64,000 nucleotides of DNA from Acinetobacter piscicola (GTDB lineage: Bacteria; Pseudomonadota; Gammaproteobacteria; Pseudomonadales; Moraxellaceae), in the NCBI RefSeq assembly GCF_015218165.1, contig NZ_CP048659.1, forward strand, positions 3,038,001 to 3,102,000, read 5' to 3'. A model generated the notes under the pieces. It saw only the letters and a program-made list of their open reading frames with translations. It made no database searches and had not been told where the DNA came from. Below are positions 17,335-32,647 of the stretch, in pieces. Both the position numbers and the translations under genes were made by a program. Position 1 is the first letter of the stretch. Each line of letters starts with the position of its first letter.

Positions 17335-17617
17335 CTATTTACCCACAAGGTTAATTAGTAAAGATTTAGTTTACCTTGTTTTAGGTGATTTGTGGGTAAG
17401 GATTCATCATGAAAATAAGGAATGTGACAGGAAAATGCTTTTCATTAAATAGGAAATATCTATTTCTATTAAAATTATGCATGCGTATCAGGATGATCTC
17501 TTTCATCTTCTGAATACATTCACCACTTCAAAGCATCATACCTTCCAACAATAACAGATGAGTTCAATGAAAATGACCACTTTATTTCATCTTCATAAGT
17601 GTTTAAAACAATAAAAA
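17335..17617. other. hisD-hisG intergenic region, no gene seen
   Basis: AT-rich, with the hisG terminator at its right edge. The longest frame reading from an ATG on the plus strand is about 34 codons (from 17409) and has no ribosome site or recognisable product. The promoter of hisD-hisC presumably lies here on the minus strand, but no convincing -35/-10 pair was found. Confidence 0.6.
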
Positions 17618-17638
17618 ACCGCCCTTTTGGACGGTCAT
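17615..17638 (-). terminator. intrinsic terminator after hisG
   Basis: On the minus strand ACCGTCC-AAAA-GGGCGGT (one mismatch) is followed by a run of six T. Confidence 0.82.
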
Positions 17639-17654
17639 TTACACTTAAATCTAT

Positions 17655-19626
<1,972 letters not shown>

Positions 19627-19878
19627 TTAAGCTCCAAACATACTGGCTTTGCGCCATTCTTCTTTAGTCATTGCACGAATAGTTACAGCATGTACTTCAC
19701 CACTCGCAATATAAGAATTGAGCGGTTGATAAACAGTTTGTTGACGAGCAACTGGGCGTTTACCTTCAAATTGCTCATCGACAATACGTAGATCAAACTT
19801 ACCTGCTTGTCCACTGACAGCGACTTCAGCATCAGGAAAAGCTGCTTTAAGGATTTCAGTGAGCTGTTCACTATTCAT
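19627..19878 (-). CDS. ibaG: BolA/IbaG family protein
   Basis: A small 83-residue protein with the BolA fold: LTEILKAAFPDAEVAVSGQAGKFDLRIVDEQFEGKRPVARQQTVY with the family FEGK..VARQ...Y core, followed by HAVTIRAMTKEEW. IbaG/YrbA proteins work with monothiol glutaredoxins in Fe-S handling and acid tolerance. IbaG next to murA is the usual gene order in Gammaproteobacteria, which favours IbaG over BolA itself. Confidence 0.9.
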   Translation of the reverse strand: MNSEQLTEILKAAFPDAEVAVSGQAGKFDLRIVDEQFEGKRPVARQQTVYQPLNSYIASGEVHAVTIRAMTKEEWRKASMFGA

Positions 19879-19977
19879 GGCATCGACCTCATTATAGGAC
19901 TGTCAGTGTAAAAACCGAGTATTTTACTATAAACTCATCAAAATAATTCATTATCTTGTACAAAAATTATTGATAAA

Positions 19978-20004
19978 AAAAAGAGGTCTTTTTCAACCTC
20001 TTTT
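19978..20004 (-). terminator. intrinsic terminator after hpf
   Basis: AAAAGAGGT / ACCTCTTTT with an eight-base loop; the minus-strand side is followed by a T run. Located just downstream of the hpf stop. Confidence 0.8.
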
Positions 20005-20021
20005 GCAAGTGAATATATTGA

Positions 20022-20360
20022 TCATTCTGCAATCAAAATAGGTGAAGAATCGAGCTGCATTTTACGATGTCGCTGCAATTGTTTTTTTAATTTTTCAGTT
20101 AATTTTTTAATAGAAGTATACATATCATCTGCTGTTGCTTGCGCAAATAACTCTACGCCAGGTAAACGCACAATTGCCTCAGCGATATGATTGGCACTGC
20201 CTTTTTTAGAGATTTTGTCTAATTGGTGATCTTTACTCAGTTTGACTTGCATACTATTCACTTGATCAAGATGCTTCACCATCTGAGCAAATTTCCCACG
20301 AATATCATCCTCAATCGCGGGTGTAATACTTAAATGATGTCCACGAATTGTAATTTGCAT
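20022..20360 (-). CDS. hpf: ribosome hibernation promoting factor, short type
   Basis: A 112-residue protein beginning MQITIRGHHLSITPAIEDDIRGKF, followed by AEAIVRLPGVELFAQATADDMYTSIKKLTEKLKKQLQRHR, the HPF/YfiA core with its basic C-terminal helix. The short form binds the 30S decoding centre and with RMF promotes 100S dimers in stationary phase. It lies immediately downstream of rpoN, a conserved pairing in Proteobacteria, but a strong hairpin separates them, so it may have its own promoter. Confidence 0.93.
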   Translation of the reverse strand: MQITIRGHHLSITPAIEDDIRGKFAQMVKHLDQVNSMQVKLSKDHQLDKISKKGSANHIAEAIVRLPGVELFAQATADDMYTSIKKLTEKLKKQLQRHRKMQLDSSPILIAE

Positions 20361-20489
20361 AATTATAACCCTCTCCTTACCAAAGGATGTGACACGTCAT
20401 AGCCGAAATGATCGAATGACAGAATTCACTTAGGAAAATTCTGCGTTTATTACATCATGCAATCATTTAGACTACTCCAAAACTAAAAA

Positions 20490-20530
20490 AGAGATTCATT
20501 ATTTTCGTCAAATCGTCATAATGAATCTCT
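20490..20530 (-). terminator. strong terminator after rpoN
   Basis: A 13-bp perfect stem, AGAGATTCATTAT / ATAATGAATCTCT, with a 15-base loop and a following run of T on the minus strand. Confidence 0.88.
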
Positions 20531-20551
20531 AGAATAGTCACATTTTTAAAT

Positions 20552-22000
20552 TTAGATCAAGACTTTTCGATCAGAAGATGATGGAATATTTAAAGATTCA
20601 CGATACTTTGCAACTGTCCTACGTGCCACATCGATCCCATCCTCTTTCAACATATTTGCAATTGTATTATCAGACAAAGGCTTACGTGGATTTTCTTCGG
20701 CAACTAATTTTTTAATTTTTGCTCGAATCGCAGTAGAAGATGCCTCGCCACCCGAAGTCGTCCCTACATGACTTGAAAAGAAATATTTCAACTCAAATAA
20801 ACCCCGAGGCGTAAGCAGGTACTTATTGGTCGTGACACGAGATACCGTAGACTCATGCAACTCTACTTCCTCTGCCACATCACGCAGTACCAAAGGTTTC
20901 ATCCCTTCTGCACCAATTTCCAAAAACTCACGTTGATGTTGCACGATACAACTTGCCACTTTTAATAAAGTCTTATGGCGTTCATCTACACTTTTAATAA
21001 AGTTTTTCGCTTCCAACATTTGATTGCGTAAATATTGATTATCATCACTTTGATCAGCACGCTTAATCATACCTGAATAGAATGAATTAATTCGCAACTT
21101 AGGCAAAATGTCAGGATTCAACTGCACATGCCAATGCCCATTTTTTTTTGATACAACAACATCAGGAATTTGATAATCTGAATCTTTTTCGGCAAACTCT
21201 GCCCCTGGATAAGCTTTTAAAGTTTTTAACAACTCAACGGCAGATTTTAATTGCTCGGTATTTAAACCTGTTTGTTTAAGTAATTTTGGTAATTCATTAT
21301 TGACCAAAAGTTCATAATATTTTAATAAGATAGCGGCTTCATTTTTATACAATGTCCCATGCGGTAAAGCTTCAACTTGCAAAGACAAACATTCAGCCAA
21401 ATGACGCGATCCCACCCCTACTGGCTCTAGACGTTGAATATGCTTCAATACGACTAAAACCTCATCTTCTTCAACTTCAATATCATAATCCATTTGCGTC
21501 AATATATGCGCAACCGACTGTATAATCTCAGAAATTGTAGCATCCAAAAAGCCTTTTTCATCCAATGCATCGACAATACAATAGGCGATTAATTTATCCA
21601 CAGGTGAAAAGTGTAGTAAATTAATTTGCACCAACATATGCTCTTTCAGTGATGTATGACCTTCACGATTATCTTCTCGTTCTTCAAATTCTGGACGCTC
21701 CATCGCAGTAGATTGATGGGTATAAACATCATCCCAATCCGTATCGACAGGTAATTCATCAGGTAGATGGTCTGCATTTAATTCATTGGTTAAATCTTTT
21801 GAATCTTGTTCTTGTAATTGTTCTAAACTTTCAGTGGATGATTCTTCCTCTACTTTTTCAAGTAAAGGGTTGCTATCGAGCTGAATTTGAATTTCCTGCT
21901 CAAGTTCCAAACTCGACAATTGTAACAATCGAATTGCTTGTTGCAGTTGTGGTGTTAATGACAACGTATTTGCAACTTTTAACCCGACTGATAACTTCAT
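20552..22000 (-). CDS. rpoN: RNA polymerase sigma-54 factor
   Basis: The 482-residue protein has all sigma-54 regions. The Gln/Leu-rich activator-contact region I is LSLTPQLQQAIRLLQLSSLELEQEI, followed by an acidic region II at about residues 50-100. The core-binding domain comes next, then a helix-turn-helix LRDVAEEVELHESTVSRVTTNKYL and the RpoN box ARRTVAKYRE near residues 459-468, which reads the -24 element. It directs transcription from -24/-12 promoters with enhancer-binding activators. A candidate target promoter lies 350 bases away, in front of the divergent gltI. Confidence 0.97.
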   Translation of the reverse strand: MKLSVGLKVANTLSLTPQLQQAIRLLQLSSLELEQEIQIQLDSNPLLEKVEEESSTESLEQLQEQDSKDLTNELNADHLPDELPVDTDWDDVYTHQSTAMERPEFEEREDNREGHTSLKEHMLVQINLLHFSPVDKLIAYCIVDALDEKGFLDATISEIIQSVAHILTQMDYDIEVEEDEVLVVLKHIQRLEPVGVGSRHLAECLSLQVEALPHGTLYKNEAAILLKYYELLVNNELPKLLKQTGLNTEQLKSAVELLKTLKAYPGAEFAEKDSDYQIPDVVVSKKNGHWHVQLNPDILPKLRINSFYSGMIKRADQSDDNQYLRNQMLEAKNFIKSVDERHKTLLKVASCIVQHQREFLEIGAEGMKPLVLRDVAEEVELHESTVSRVTTNKYLLTPRGLFELKYFFSSHVGTTSGGEASSTAIRAKIKKLVAEENPRKPLSDNTIANMLKEDGIDVARRTVAKYRESLNIPSSSDRKVLI

Positions 22001-22352
22001 TTAGCGACATCCTCAAAATCACATTCTATACTAAGCAAAAATCATGCCTTTTTATTGTTATAGCATAAGAATTCAACAGCGCCTAGCAAAAATCATTCCT
22101 TTCACCAAAAGCTTTACCTATAAAATGAATCATTTATTCAAAATAAATGGAAAATTCATCCTATTTTGCAAATCAAAGATCCAAAACATATGATTTCTCA
22201 ATTTTAAAAACATTCAACACCACTTAGACTGATCTTCTTTCGACTAAAGAAGCACACAATTTATATGTTTTATCGCTTTACTTCTGAGAAATGAACGTAT
22301 AAAAATGAATGCATAAAGAAATATCAAGGATCTATATTTCTAAATAAAACGA
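22001..22352. other. rpoN-gltI divergent intergenic region
   Basis: AT-rich, without a supportable gene. It should hold the rpoN promoter on the minus strand (no convincing sigma-70 pair found) and any enhancer sites serving the sigma-54 promoter of gltI at 22353-22370. Confidence 0.5.
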
Positions 22353-22370
22353 TTGGCATGTTAAATGCTT
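22353..22370 (+). promoter_or_regulatory. sigma-54 (-24/-12) promoter of gltIJKL
   Basis: TTGGCATGTTAAATGCTT fits the sigma-54 consensus YTGGCACGrNNNTTGCW at most positions, with the invariant GG (22355-22356) and GC (22367-22368) exactly 12 bases apart. Transcription would start near 22380, about 47 bases before the gltI ATG. Pseudomonas acidic-amino-acid transporters of this type are sigma-54 dependent, which supports the call. No enhancer-binding activator gene is in the window. Confidence 0.72.
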
Positions 22371-22426
22371 TATTTTTAATGCAGCATCTATGCATGACAT
22401 AAATAAATATGATTGGAGAGATCAGA

Positions 22427-23326
22427 ATGAAAAAAATTTCAAAGCAAGTATTTACAACAACATTAGGTATTTTGATCGCAGGCGGTGCATTTTCTCAAGT
22501 ACAAGCAGCAGATACTTTGGCTAAAATCAAAACTTCAGGCAAAGTTGTAATTGGATATCGTGAATCCTCCGATCCAATCTCTTATGTTGTAGGTGGCAAA
22601 CCATTGGGCTATGCTGTTGATATTTGTAATAACTTTGCAAATCAACTGAAAAAAGATCTCAAATTACCCAATTTAAAAGTTGAATATAAAGCAGTTACAT
22701 CTTCAACGCGTATTCCAGAAATGCTCGCAGGCAACATTGACATGGAGTGTGGTACAACCACTAACTCTATTCAGCGCCAACAGCAGGTTAGTTTTTCAAC
22801 CAACTATTACGCAACCGAAGTACGTATGGTTGTCAAAGCCAACTCCCCAATCAAAACTATTGCTGATTTAAATGGCAAAGCAGTTGTGACTACTCAAGGG
22901 ACGACCTCTGATAAATACATCAAAATGGGGGAAAAAGGTCAAAAAGTGAATGTCAACAATGTCTATGGCAAAGACCATTCTGACTCATTTGCTATGGTAG
23001 CTTCTGGTCGAGCTGCTGCTTTTGTCATGGATGATAATATTTTGGCAGGATTAATTGCTAAGTCATCAAATCCTAAAGATTTCAAAATTGTAGGACCTAT
23101 ATTATCTTCCGAACCGTATGGCATCATGATTCCAAAAGGTGATGCTGCATACAAAGCGATTGCAGATCGTGTGGTGACAGGCATGTGGAAAAATGGGCAA
23201 ATGGCAGCATTGTATAAAAAATGGTTCTTGTCACCAATTCCACCAAAAAATGTCAATATGAATATGCCAATGAGTTCTTCGTATAAAAACCTGATGGCAA
23301 AACCAAATGATACGGGTATTAATTAA
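22427..23326 (+). CDS. gltI: glutamate/aspartate ABC transporter, periplasmic binding protein
   Basis: A 299-residue family 3 solute-binding protein. It has a signal peptide (MKKISKQVFTTTLGILIAGGAFSQVQAAD), then TLAKIKTSGKVVIGYRESSDPISYV, PLGYAVDICNNFA, LAGNIDMECGTTTNS and VVTTQGTTSDKY, the pattern of GltI/AatJ proteins for glutamate and aspartate. GGAGAG lies eight bases before the ATG at 22427; an upstream in-frame start at 22409 has no ribosome site. It heads the operon, with a 92-base gap before gltJ. Confidence 0.93.
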   Translation: MKKISKQVFTTTLGILIAGGAFSQVQAADTLAKIKTSGKVVIGYRESSDPISYVVGGKPLGYAVDICNNFANQLKKDLKLPNLKVEYKAVTSSTRIPEMLAGNIDMECGTTTNSIQRQQQVSFSTNYYATEVRMVVKANSPIKTIADLNGKAVVTTQGTTSDKYIKMGEKGQKVNVNNVYGKDHSDSFAMVASGRAAAFVMDDNILAGLIAKSSNPKDFKIVGPILSSEPYGIMIPKGDAAYKAIADRVVTGMWKNGQMAALYKKWFLSPIPPKNVNMNMPMSSSYKNLMAKPNDTGIN

Positions 23327-23418
23327 TACTTTATAAAAAATAAAACCTTATAGATCAATATACATTTTTGTATGTTGATCTATATCTATTTCAAGATTAT
23401 AAAATCAAAGGAGCACAC

Positions 23419-24261
23419 ATGTCAGTTGGCTCACTTAATTGGACGGCTTATTGCCTCCCCTCAAATGAATATAGTTTAGATAAATCTGCTTGGGCTGAAT
23501 CCGTCTGTAAAGTCATTGGAGGTGAAAGTTATTCACCTGTCGCAGATGCACCAACTTGGTTACAACTGCTCGGTTCAGGTGTTTGGACAATGGTTTGGAC
23601 AGCCGTTGCTGCTTTTTTTATCGCTTTTATTCTGGGTTCATTAATCGGTATTCTTCGCACACTCCCCAATAAACCATTGGCATTTATGGGGACTTGTTAT
23701 GTCGAATTGTTCCGAAATATTCCACTTATAGTTCAACTATTTTTTTGGGCTTTTGTCTTCCCTGAACTATTACCACTCAGTCTAAGTACAGGCAGCGGAG
23801 AAATGGTACATGGCGGATGGTGGCAAAACCTACTAAATGATAATCCCGCAGTGGTCGGAGTATTCGCGTTAGGTCTATATACTGCCGCACGTATTGCAGA
23901 GCAAGTACGTTCAGGCATTAATACGGTTTCACGTGGTCAAAAAAATGCTGCTTTTGCCATTGGTTTGAATCAAAGTCAAAGTTACCGTTATGTCATTTTA
24001 CCTGTCGCATATCGCATCGTTTGGCCAACATTAACCTCTGAAGCAATGAATATTTTCAAAAATTCTGCCGTACTTTATGCGCTCAGTATTTTAAATTTCT
24101 TTGCTTATACCAAAACCATGCGTGAAGAAACCTCTCAAGATATTGTCATTTTAATTCTTTCGACTCCAGTTTATCTCGTAATCACCTATACCATTAAACT
24201 CATTATGGCTTGGATTGAAAAACGAATGGCTGTTCCTGGTCTAGGTTCGGGAGGTAAATAG
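23419..24261 (+). CDS. gltJ: glutamate/aspartate ABC transporter permease GltJ
   Basis: A 280-residue inner-membrane permease of the His/Glu/Gln type. It has several transmembrane segments (TMVWTAVAAFFIAFILGSLIGIL among them) and the EAA-loop region AARIAEQVRSGINTVSRGQKNAAFAIGLNQSQSYRYVILP. The N-terminal WTAYCLPSNEYSLDKSAWAESV segment before the first helix matches GltJ. The frame opens at 23368, but AAGGAG precedes the ATG at 23419. It ends two bases before gltK. Confidence 0.92.
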   Translation: MSVGSLNWTAYCLPSNEYSLDKSAWAESVCKVIGGESYSPVADAPTWLQLLGSGVWTMVWTAVAAFFIAFILGSLIGILRTLPNKPLAFMGTCYVELFRNIPLIVQLFFWAFVFPELLPLSLSTGSGEMVHGGWWQNLLNDNPAVVGVFALGLYTAARIAEQVRSGINTVSRGQKNAAFAIGLNQSQSYRYVILPVAYRIVWPTLTSEAMNIFKNSAVLYALSILNFFAYTKTMREETSQDIVILILSTPVYLVITYTIKLIMAWIEKRMAVPGLGSGGK

Positions 24262-24263
24262 TC

Positions 24264-24941
24264 ATGGATTTCAGTGTATTACAAAATCAAGATGTGATTC
24301 AAACACTCATTGCTGGGTTTAAATTTACTTTAACAGTGACTATTCTTTCCATCATTGGTGGGATTCTGATCGGCACACCATTAGCAATGATGCGCTTATC
24401 AAATAATAAAGTTGCGAGTAATTTTGCAAAAGTGTACGTAGATTTCTTTCGTGGTGTACCACTAATTCAAGTCATCTTCATTTTCTACTTTTTATTACCT
24501 AAATTTTTTGAATTTCAATCAGATACCTACTGGGGGCCATTATTTTCGAGTGTCGTAACATTTGCAATTTTTGAAGCAGCTTTCTTTTCTGAAATTGTCC
24601 GCTCAGGGATTCAATCGGTATCTAAAGGACAAGTGAATGCAGGCTATGCACTTGGTTTCACTTACGGACAAACCATGTCCAATGTAATCTTACCGCAAGC
24701 ATTCCGCAACATGCTTCCCATTTTACTCACTCAATCTATCGTTCTTTTCCAAGATGTATCGTTAGTTTATGTGATCAGTGCACCTGACTTTTTAGGAAAT
24801 GCCAATACTTTAGCCAACACATATGGCTCAGAAACAAAAGCAATGTTCTATTTATTGGTTGCAGTCATTTATTTCTGTATTTCTTTTACGCTATCACGCT
24901 TAGTGAAACGTTTACATCAAAAAATAGCAATCATCAGATAA
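24264..24941 (+). CDS. gltK: glutamate/aspartate ABC transporter permease GltK
   Basis: The second permease, 225 residues, with four to five predicted helices and the EAA-loop region [49 protein letters not shown]. It pairs with GltJ as a heterodimer. The gap to gltJ is two bases and to gltL eleven, indicating one transcript. Confidence 0.93.
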   Translation: MDFSVLQNQDVIQTLIAGFKFTLTVTILSIIGGILIGTPLAMMRLSNNKVASNFAKVYVDFFRGVPLIQVIFIFYFLLPKFFEFQSDTYWGPLFSSVVTFAIFEAAFFSEIVRSGIQSVSKGQVNAGYALGFTYGQTMSNVILPQAFRNMLPILLTQSIVLFQDVSLVYVISAPDFLGNANTLANTYGSETKAMFYLLVAVIYFCISFTLSRLVKRLHQKIAIIR

Positions 24942-24952
24942 GGAGAATCCAT

Positions 24953-25696
24953 ATGCCAATGATAGAAATACAACAAATCTCAAAATGGTACGGTGACTTT
25001 CAAGTCCTTACAGATTGCAGCACATCAATTGAAAAAGGAGAAGTTGTCGTTGTATGCGGTCCATCAGGTTCAGGAAAATCAACATTAATCAAAACTGTAA
25101 ATGCTTTAGAACCGTTCCAACAAGGCAATATCATCGTTGATGGCACTGCACTCAAAGACCCAAAAACTGATTTAGCTAAATTCCGTTCTCGTGTTGGTAT
25201 GGTGTTTCAACATTTTGAATTATTCCCACATATGACAGTTTTGGATAATTTAACCATTGGACAAATTAAGGTTTTAAATCGTTCTAAAGCAGACGCTGAA
25301 AAGAAAGCATTACAATATTTAGATCGTGTTGGTTTAGCTGCCCATAAAAATAAATTCCCCGGTCAGCTTTCAGGGGGTCAACAACAACGTGTTGCCATTG
25401 CACGTGGACTTTGTATGGATCCCGTCTGCATGTTATTTGATGAACCAACTTCTGCACTTGACCCTGAAATGGTGGGTGAAGTTTTAGAAGTGATGAGCCA
25501 ACTTGCTAAAGAAGGCATGACCATGATGTGCGTCACTCACGAAATGGGCTTTGCCCGTAAAGTTTCAAATCGTGTCATCTTTATGGATCAAGGTAAAATT
25601 TTAGAAGATTGTGCAACCAATGACTTTTTCCACAAACCTGAAGAACGTCACGAACGCACCAAATTTTTCTTAGAGAAAATATCGGCAGTCCATTAA
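24953..25696 (+). CDS. gltL: glutamate/aspartate ABC transporter ATPase
   Basis: A 247-residue ABC ATPase with Walker [10 protein letters not shown] (residues 36-44), Q-loop [13 protein letters not shown], signature [15 protein letters not shown], Walker [14 protein letters not shown] and the switch His in [12 protein letters not shown]. It energises import by GltJK. A good ribosome site (AAGGAGA) precedes the ATG. It is the last gene before a terminator. Confidence 0.96.
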   Translation: MPMIEIQQISKWYGDFQVLTDCSTSIEKGEVVVVCGPSGSGKSTLIKTVNALEPFQQGNIIVDGTALKDPKTDLAKFRSRVGMVFQHFELFPHMTVLDNLTIGQIKVLNRSKADAEKKALQYLDRVGLAAHKNKFPGQLSGGQQQRVAIARGLCMDPVCMLFDEPTSALDPEMVGEVLEVMSQLAKEGMTMMCVTHEMGFARKVSNRVIFMDQGKILEDCATNDFFHKPEERHERTKFFLEKISAVH

Positions 25697-25719
25697 TTAC
25701 TTTTAATTTGTAAAATAAT

Positions 25720-25746
25720 AACCTCGATTTATTCGGGGTTTTTTCT
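25720..25746 (+). terminator. intrinsic terminator after gltL
   Basis: AACCTCGA-ATTTA-like loop-TTCGGGGTT (one G-T pair) followed by a T run. Confidence 0.8.
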
Positions 25747-25920
25747 TATATTGATTTGATCACACTGCAAAATACCACTTCACCATCAATGTAGACTATC
25801 ATTTTTCAAATGATTTATTTAAAGCTTATCTTTTTTAAGATTAACAATGTTCCTACCTATTTATTAATTCAAATTTTTTTAAAGGCTTTTTCACTTTCAT
25901 TTGATAATGAATGACTTATT

Positions 25921-26432
25921 TTACTCTCCTAATCCATAATCTTCTTCAAGTTGTAATTTCTTTTCAAGAAATCAAGCATCTTCAGGAATTTTTTGTGTTG
26001 CATCAATCACAATTGCTCTATACGCATCACGTGCATTTAAAAACCGTTGATGAAAATGAGGCGTATCTTCTGCAAATCTTCTGCAAAGGGATTAAAACCT
26101 GTACTAATCACTGATCCCAGTCCATAAGTAAGCATTTCCAAAACTAAGATTCTTTCAGCCAATGCACCAGGAATATTCGGCATAAGCTCATAACAACGAC
26201 TAGATGCATATTCTGCTGCCATCAAAGAACCATTTGGTCTTAAATCCATATTATTGGACGGGGGTAATGATCTAAGTATTTCTGTATATTCATACCAAAA
26301 TCCACCATCAGTCATGTTAACTGATTTTGCTTCAGCAAGAAAATCATGCTGTTCATCCCTATTTAGGATTCTATTTTTTACTGTTTCTAAAAACATTTGT
26401 ACAGTCATTATTTCATTTTTTTGTTCATTCAT
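25921..26432 (-). pseudogene. hypothetical protein gene broken by an 11-bp duplication and a stop
   Basis: The intact part runs from the ATG at 26430-26432, chosen because AAGGTGAA lies just upstream, and encodes MNEQKNEIMTVQMFLETVKN and onward, with no family I recognise. At 26066-26087 the 11-mer TCTTCTGCAAA is duplicated in tandem, shifting the frame; the shifted frame stops at 26037. Removing one copy restores a natural continuation FAEDTPHFHQRFLNARDAYR up to a TGA at 25972-25974. Beyond that the same frame carries on with FLEKKLQLEEDYGLGE to a TAA at 25921, so the TGA may be a second lesion. No transmembrane segments or signal are seen from this start. Confidence 0.65.
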
Positions 26433-26583
26433 ATATTCACCTTGATATATTTTAGTATTCTCAAATTCTTGTTGATTATTTTTTACACAACAAATACTAG
26501 ACAACAAAAAATAATAAATCATTAATATAGTTCTAAGCATATACTACATATTTTTGATTAATTTGCCTTAAACCTCACAACAA

Positions 26584-26622
26584 TAAAAAACACCCCCAAC
26601 CTTTCAGTTGAGGGTGTTTAAA
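26584..26622 (-). terminator. rRNA operon terminator
   Basis: A long stem, AAACACCCTCAAC / GTTGGGGGTGTTT (one wobble pair), with a short loop and a T run on the minus strand, immediately after 5S rRNA. Confidence 0.88.
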
Positions 26623-26629
26623 TTTAAAA

Positions 26630-26743
26630 GCTGGCGATGACTTACTCTCACATGGGTAATCCCACACTACCATCAGCGCTAAGAGGTTTCACTTCTGAGT
26701 TCGGGAAGGGATCAGGTGGTTCACTCTTGCTATTGTCGCCAGC
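26630..26743 (-). rRNA. rrf: 5S ribosomal RNA
   Basis: A 114-base gene whose ends pair (GCTGGCGA / TCGCCAGC on the minus strand) and which contains the conserved internal CCGAACTCAGAAGTGAAAC. Last gene of the rRNA operon. Confidence 0.95.
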
Positions 26744-26920
26744 AAACTGTTATGGATACTTGCTTTGGTCTTATTTATTCACTTTTCAGTGTATGCCAAT
26801 GCTTTTTCCAAATGAGTTATTAACAGGATAATTTGAGTTGCTATTGTAACTAGCTTTTGAACTAAATCAAGGTTTGATCTGACTGTTAGATCAGATATGA
26901 ATCGATTTCAGTTTATACAA

Positions 26921-26943
26921 CAACTGTTTGGGTGTTGTATAGT

Positions 26944-26947
<4 letters not shown>
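26921..26947. repeat. 23S rRNA processing stem, 3' arm
   Basis: CAACTGTTTGGGTGTTGTAT and the next bases are nearly complementary to 29825-29850. The two arms bracket 23S rRNA and should form the RNase III processing stalk. Confidence 0.8.
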
Positions 26948-29824
<2,877 letters not shown>

Positions 29825-29832
<8 letters not shown>

Positions 29833-29850
29833 TACAACCCCAAACAGTCG
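29825..29850. repeat. 23S rRNA processing stem, 5' arm
   Basis: Complementary to 26921-26947 over about 25 bases with one bulge; forms the RNase III stalk around 23S rRNA. Confidence 0.8.
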
Positions 29851-30235
29851 TTCATCCCTACAAGTAGGATGAGCAACAGATCAACCAATTACTCAGTCAA
29901 TCATACAGTTGGCGTCTTGTGCACTTAAGCACCGTACAGCTTCAATCTAAATTCATATACCAAAACGCTTGATTCAGTTTTATCGCTAGTTACTCATCAA
30001 TCTCTCAAACTTAGAATTGCTTCTTCGTTTTTGATTTCAATGAGTATGAACAATTTATTTCAACTCAAATATATTCTGTTAATGATTCACTACGTCTTCG
30101 TCAGATCGCAGTCAACTGTGATAAATCACAGAGCTTAATAACAATGCAGCGTATTATACGCTTCTTTATCACTAAGCTCTATAAGCTATCATTTTATTTG
30201 CTTGTTTATTAGCTAGTTAACATTCCGTAAGAATG
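29851..30235 (-). other. spacer between tRNA-Ala and 23S rRNA
   Basis: AT-rich transcribed spacer of the rRNA operon with no gene. Processing and antitermination signals probably lie here, but apart from the 23S stem arm I cannot place any with confidence. Confidence 0.7.
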
Positions 30236-30311
30236 TGGTGGAGACTAGGAGAGTCGAACTCCTGACCTCCTGCGTGCAAAGCAGGCGCTCTACCAACTAA
30301 GCTAAGTCCCC
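30236..30311 (-). tRNA. tRNA-Ala (TGC)
   Basis: A 76-base cloverleaf starting GGGGACTTAGCTTAGTTGGT, anticodon TGC within CTTTGCACG, T-loop GTTCGACTC and encoded CCA. Located in the 16S-23S spacer. Confidence 0.95.
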
Positions 30312-30385
30312 AGCTTAAGATCTAAAATATCTAATTCCCTGTACTCAATATTTAATTTTTCAATTAAATAATGTGTTCGTCAGAA

Positions 30386-30462
<77 letters not shown>

Positions 30463-30475
30463 TCAGATACTTCAA

Positions 30476-30499
30476 TGAAGAACAACTTGTTGTGGATTC
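30476..30499. repeat. 16S rRNA processing stem, 3' arm
   Basis: TGAAGAACAACTTGTTGTGG and following bases are the reverse complement of 32187-32208 with one extra base, so the two arms bracket 16S rRNA as an RNase III substrate. Confidence 0.82.
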
Positions 30500-30522
30500 T
30501 TACCGATCGTCAATCTTTCGTT

Positions 30523-32058
<1,536 letters not shown>

Positions 32059-32186
32059 AAAATCATTAGTACCTATAAGGGTACAAATCTTGGCTCATCA
32101 ATTTTCTGACTTTAATTTCTCAAATAAACTTCGAGTAATTTCTACCATCAATCAATGAAAATAATTTCGATCAATCAACCAGTAAA

Positions 32187-32208
32187 AATCCACACAAGTT
32201 GTTCTTCA
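32187..32208. repeat. 16S rRNA processing stem, 5' arm
   Basis: AATCCACACAAGTTGTTCTT and two more bases, complementary to 30476-30499; located about 130 bases upstream of the mature 16S 5' end. Confidence 0.82.
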
Positions 32209-32260
32209 TATTCTCTTAATGATCTTCTTAATGCTTCGTCAGCATCAAGCTAGGTCGGCT

Positions 32261-32288
32261 ATATTACTCTCTATCTCTAGAAAGTCAA
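32261..32288 (-). promoter_or_regulatory. rRNA operon promoter, proximal (P2-like)
   Basis: On the minus strand TTGACT, a 16-base spacer and TAATAT, about 200 bases upstream of 16S. Very close to the sigma-70 consensus. Confidence 0.8.
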
Positions 32289-32399
32289 CATGTAATGAAA
32301 ATTATTTTTAATCCTTCCTTCTAAAACCCAACTTAATCAATTCAACCAAGTCATTGTTTTATCAGAAGTTTTAATCTTCATCACCGCCGATGGATGTGC

Positions 32400-32427
32400 A
32401 TTCTACAGTATTTCAGATACGACGCAA
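32400..32427 (-). promoter_or_regulatory. rRNA operon promoter, distal (P1-like)
   Basis: On the minus strand TTGCGT, a 16-base spacer and TAGAAT, preceded by an A/T-rich stretch (AAAAAATAAATCAAAAAA) placed like an UP element. The 16-base spacer and non-consensus -35 are typical of growth-rate controlled rRNA promoters. Confidence 0.75.
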
Positions 32428-32647
32428 CCCCTTTTTTGATTTATTTTTTAAAAAGCTTATCGCTTGCTTATTTATTCTACAATTTTAGATGTTTTTATTA
32501 TTTTTATGTACATATAAAATACTATTTAAATTTTAATATCTATGATCACTAACAATCCATCTTCTAAATTTTTTCTATTTACATAGTTTTTTTTGAACTA
32601 TATCTCCTTTTTCATTAGAATAAAAATATTATTATTCCACTTTCATT
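32428..32647. other. region between the rRNA promoters and yfiR
   Basis: Very AT-rich. It must contain the UP-like element of the distal rRNA promoter on the minus strand and the promoter of yfiR on the plus strand. No clear -35/-10 pair or operator could be picked out for yfiR. Confidence 0.5.

Noticed and set aside
17409..17513. 34-codon frame between hisD and hisG
   Set aside because: No ribosome site, no similarity and low complexity; likely chance.
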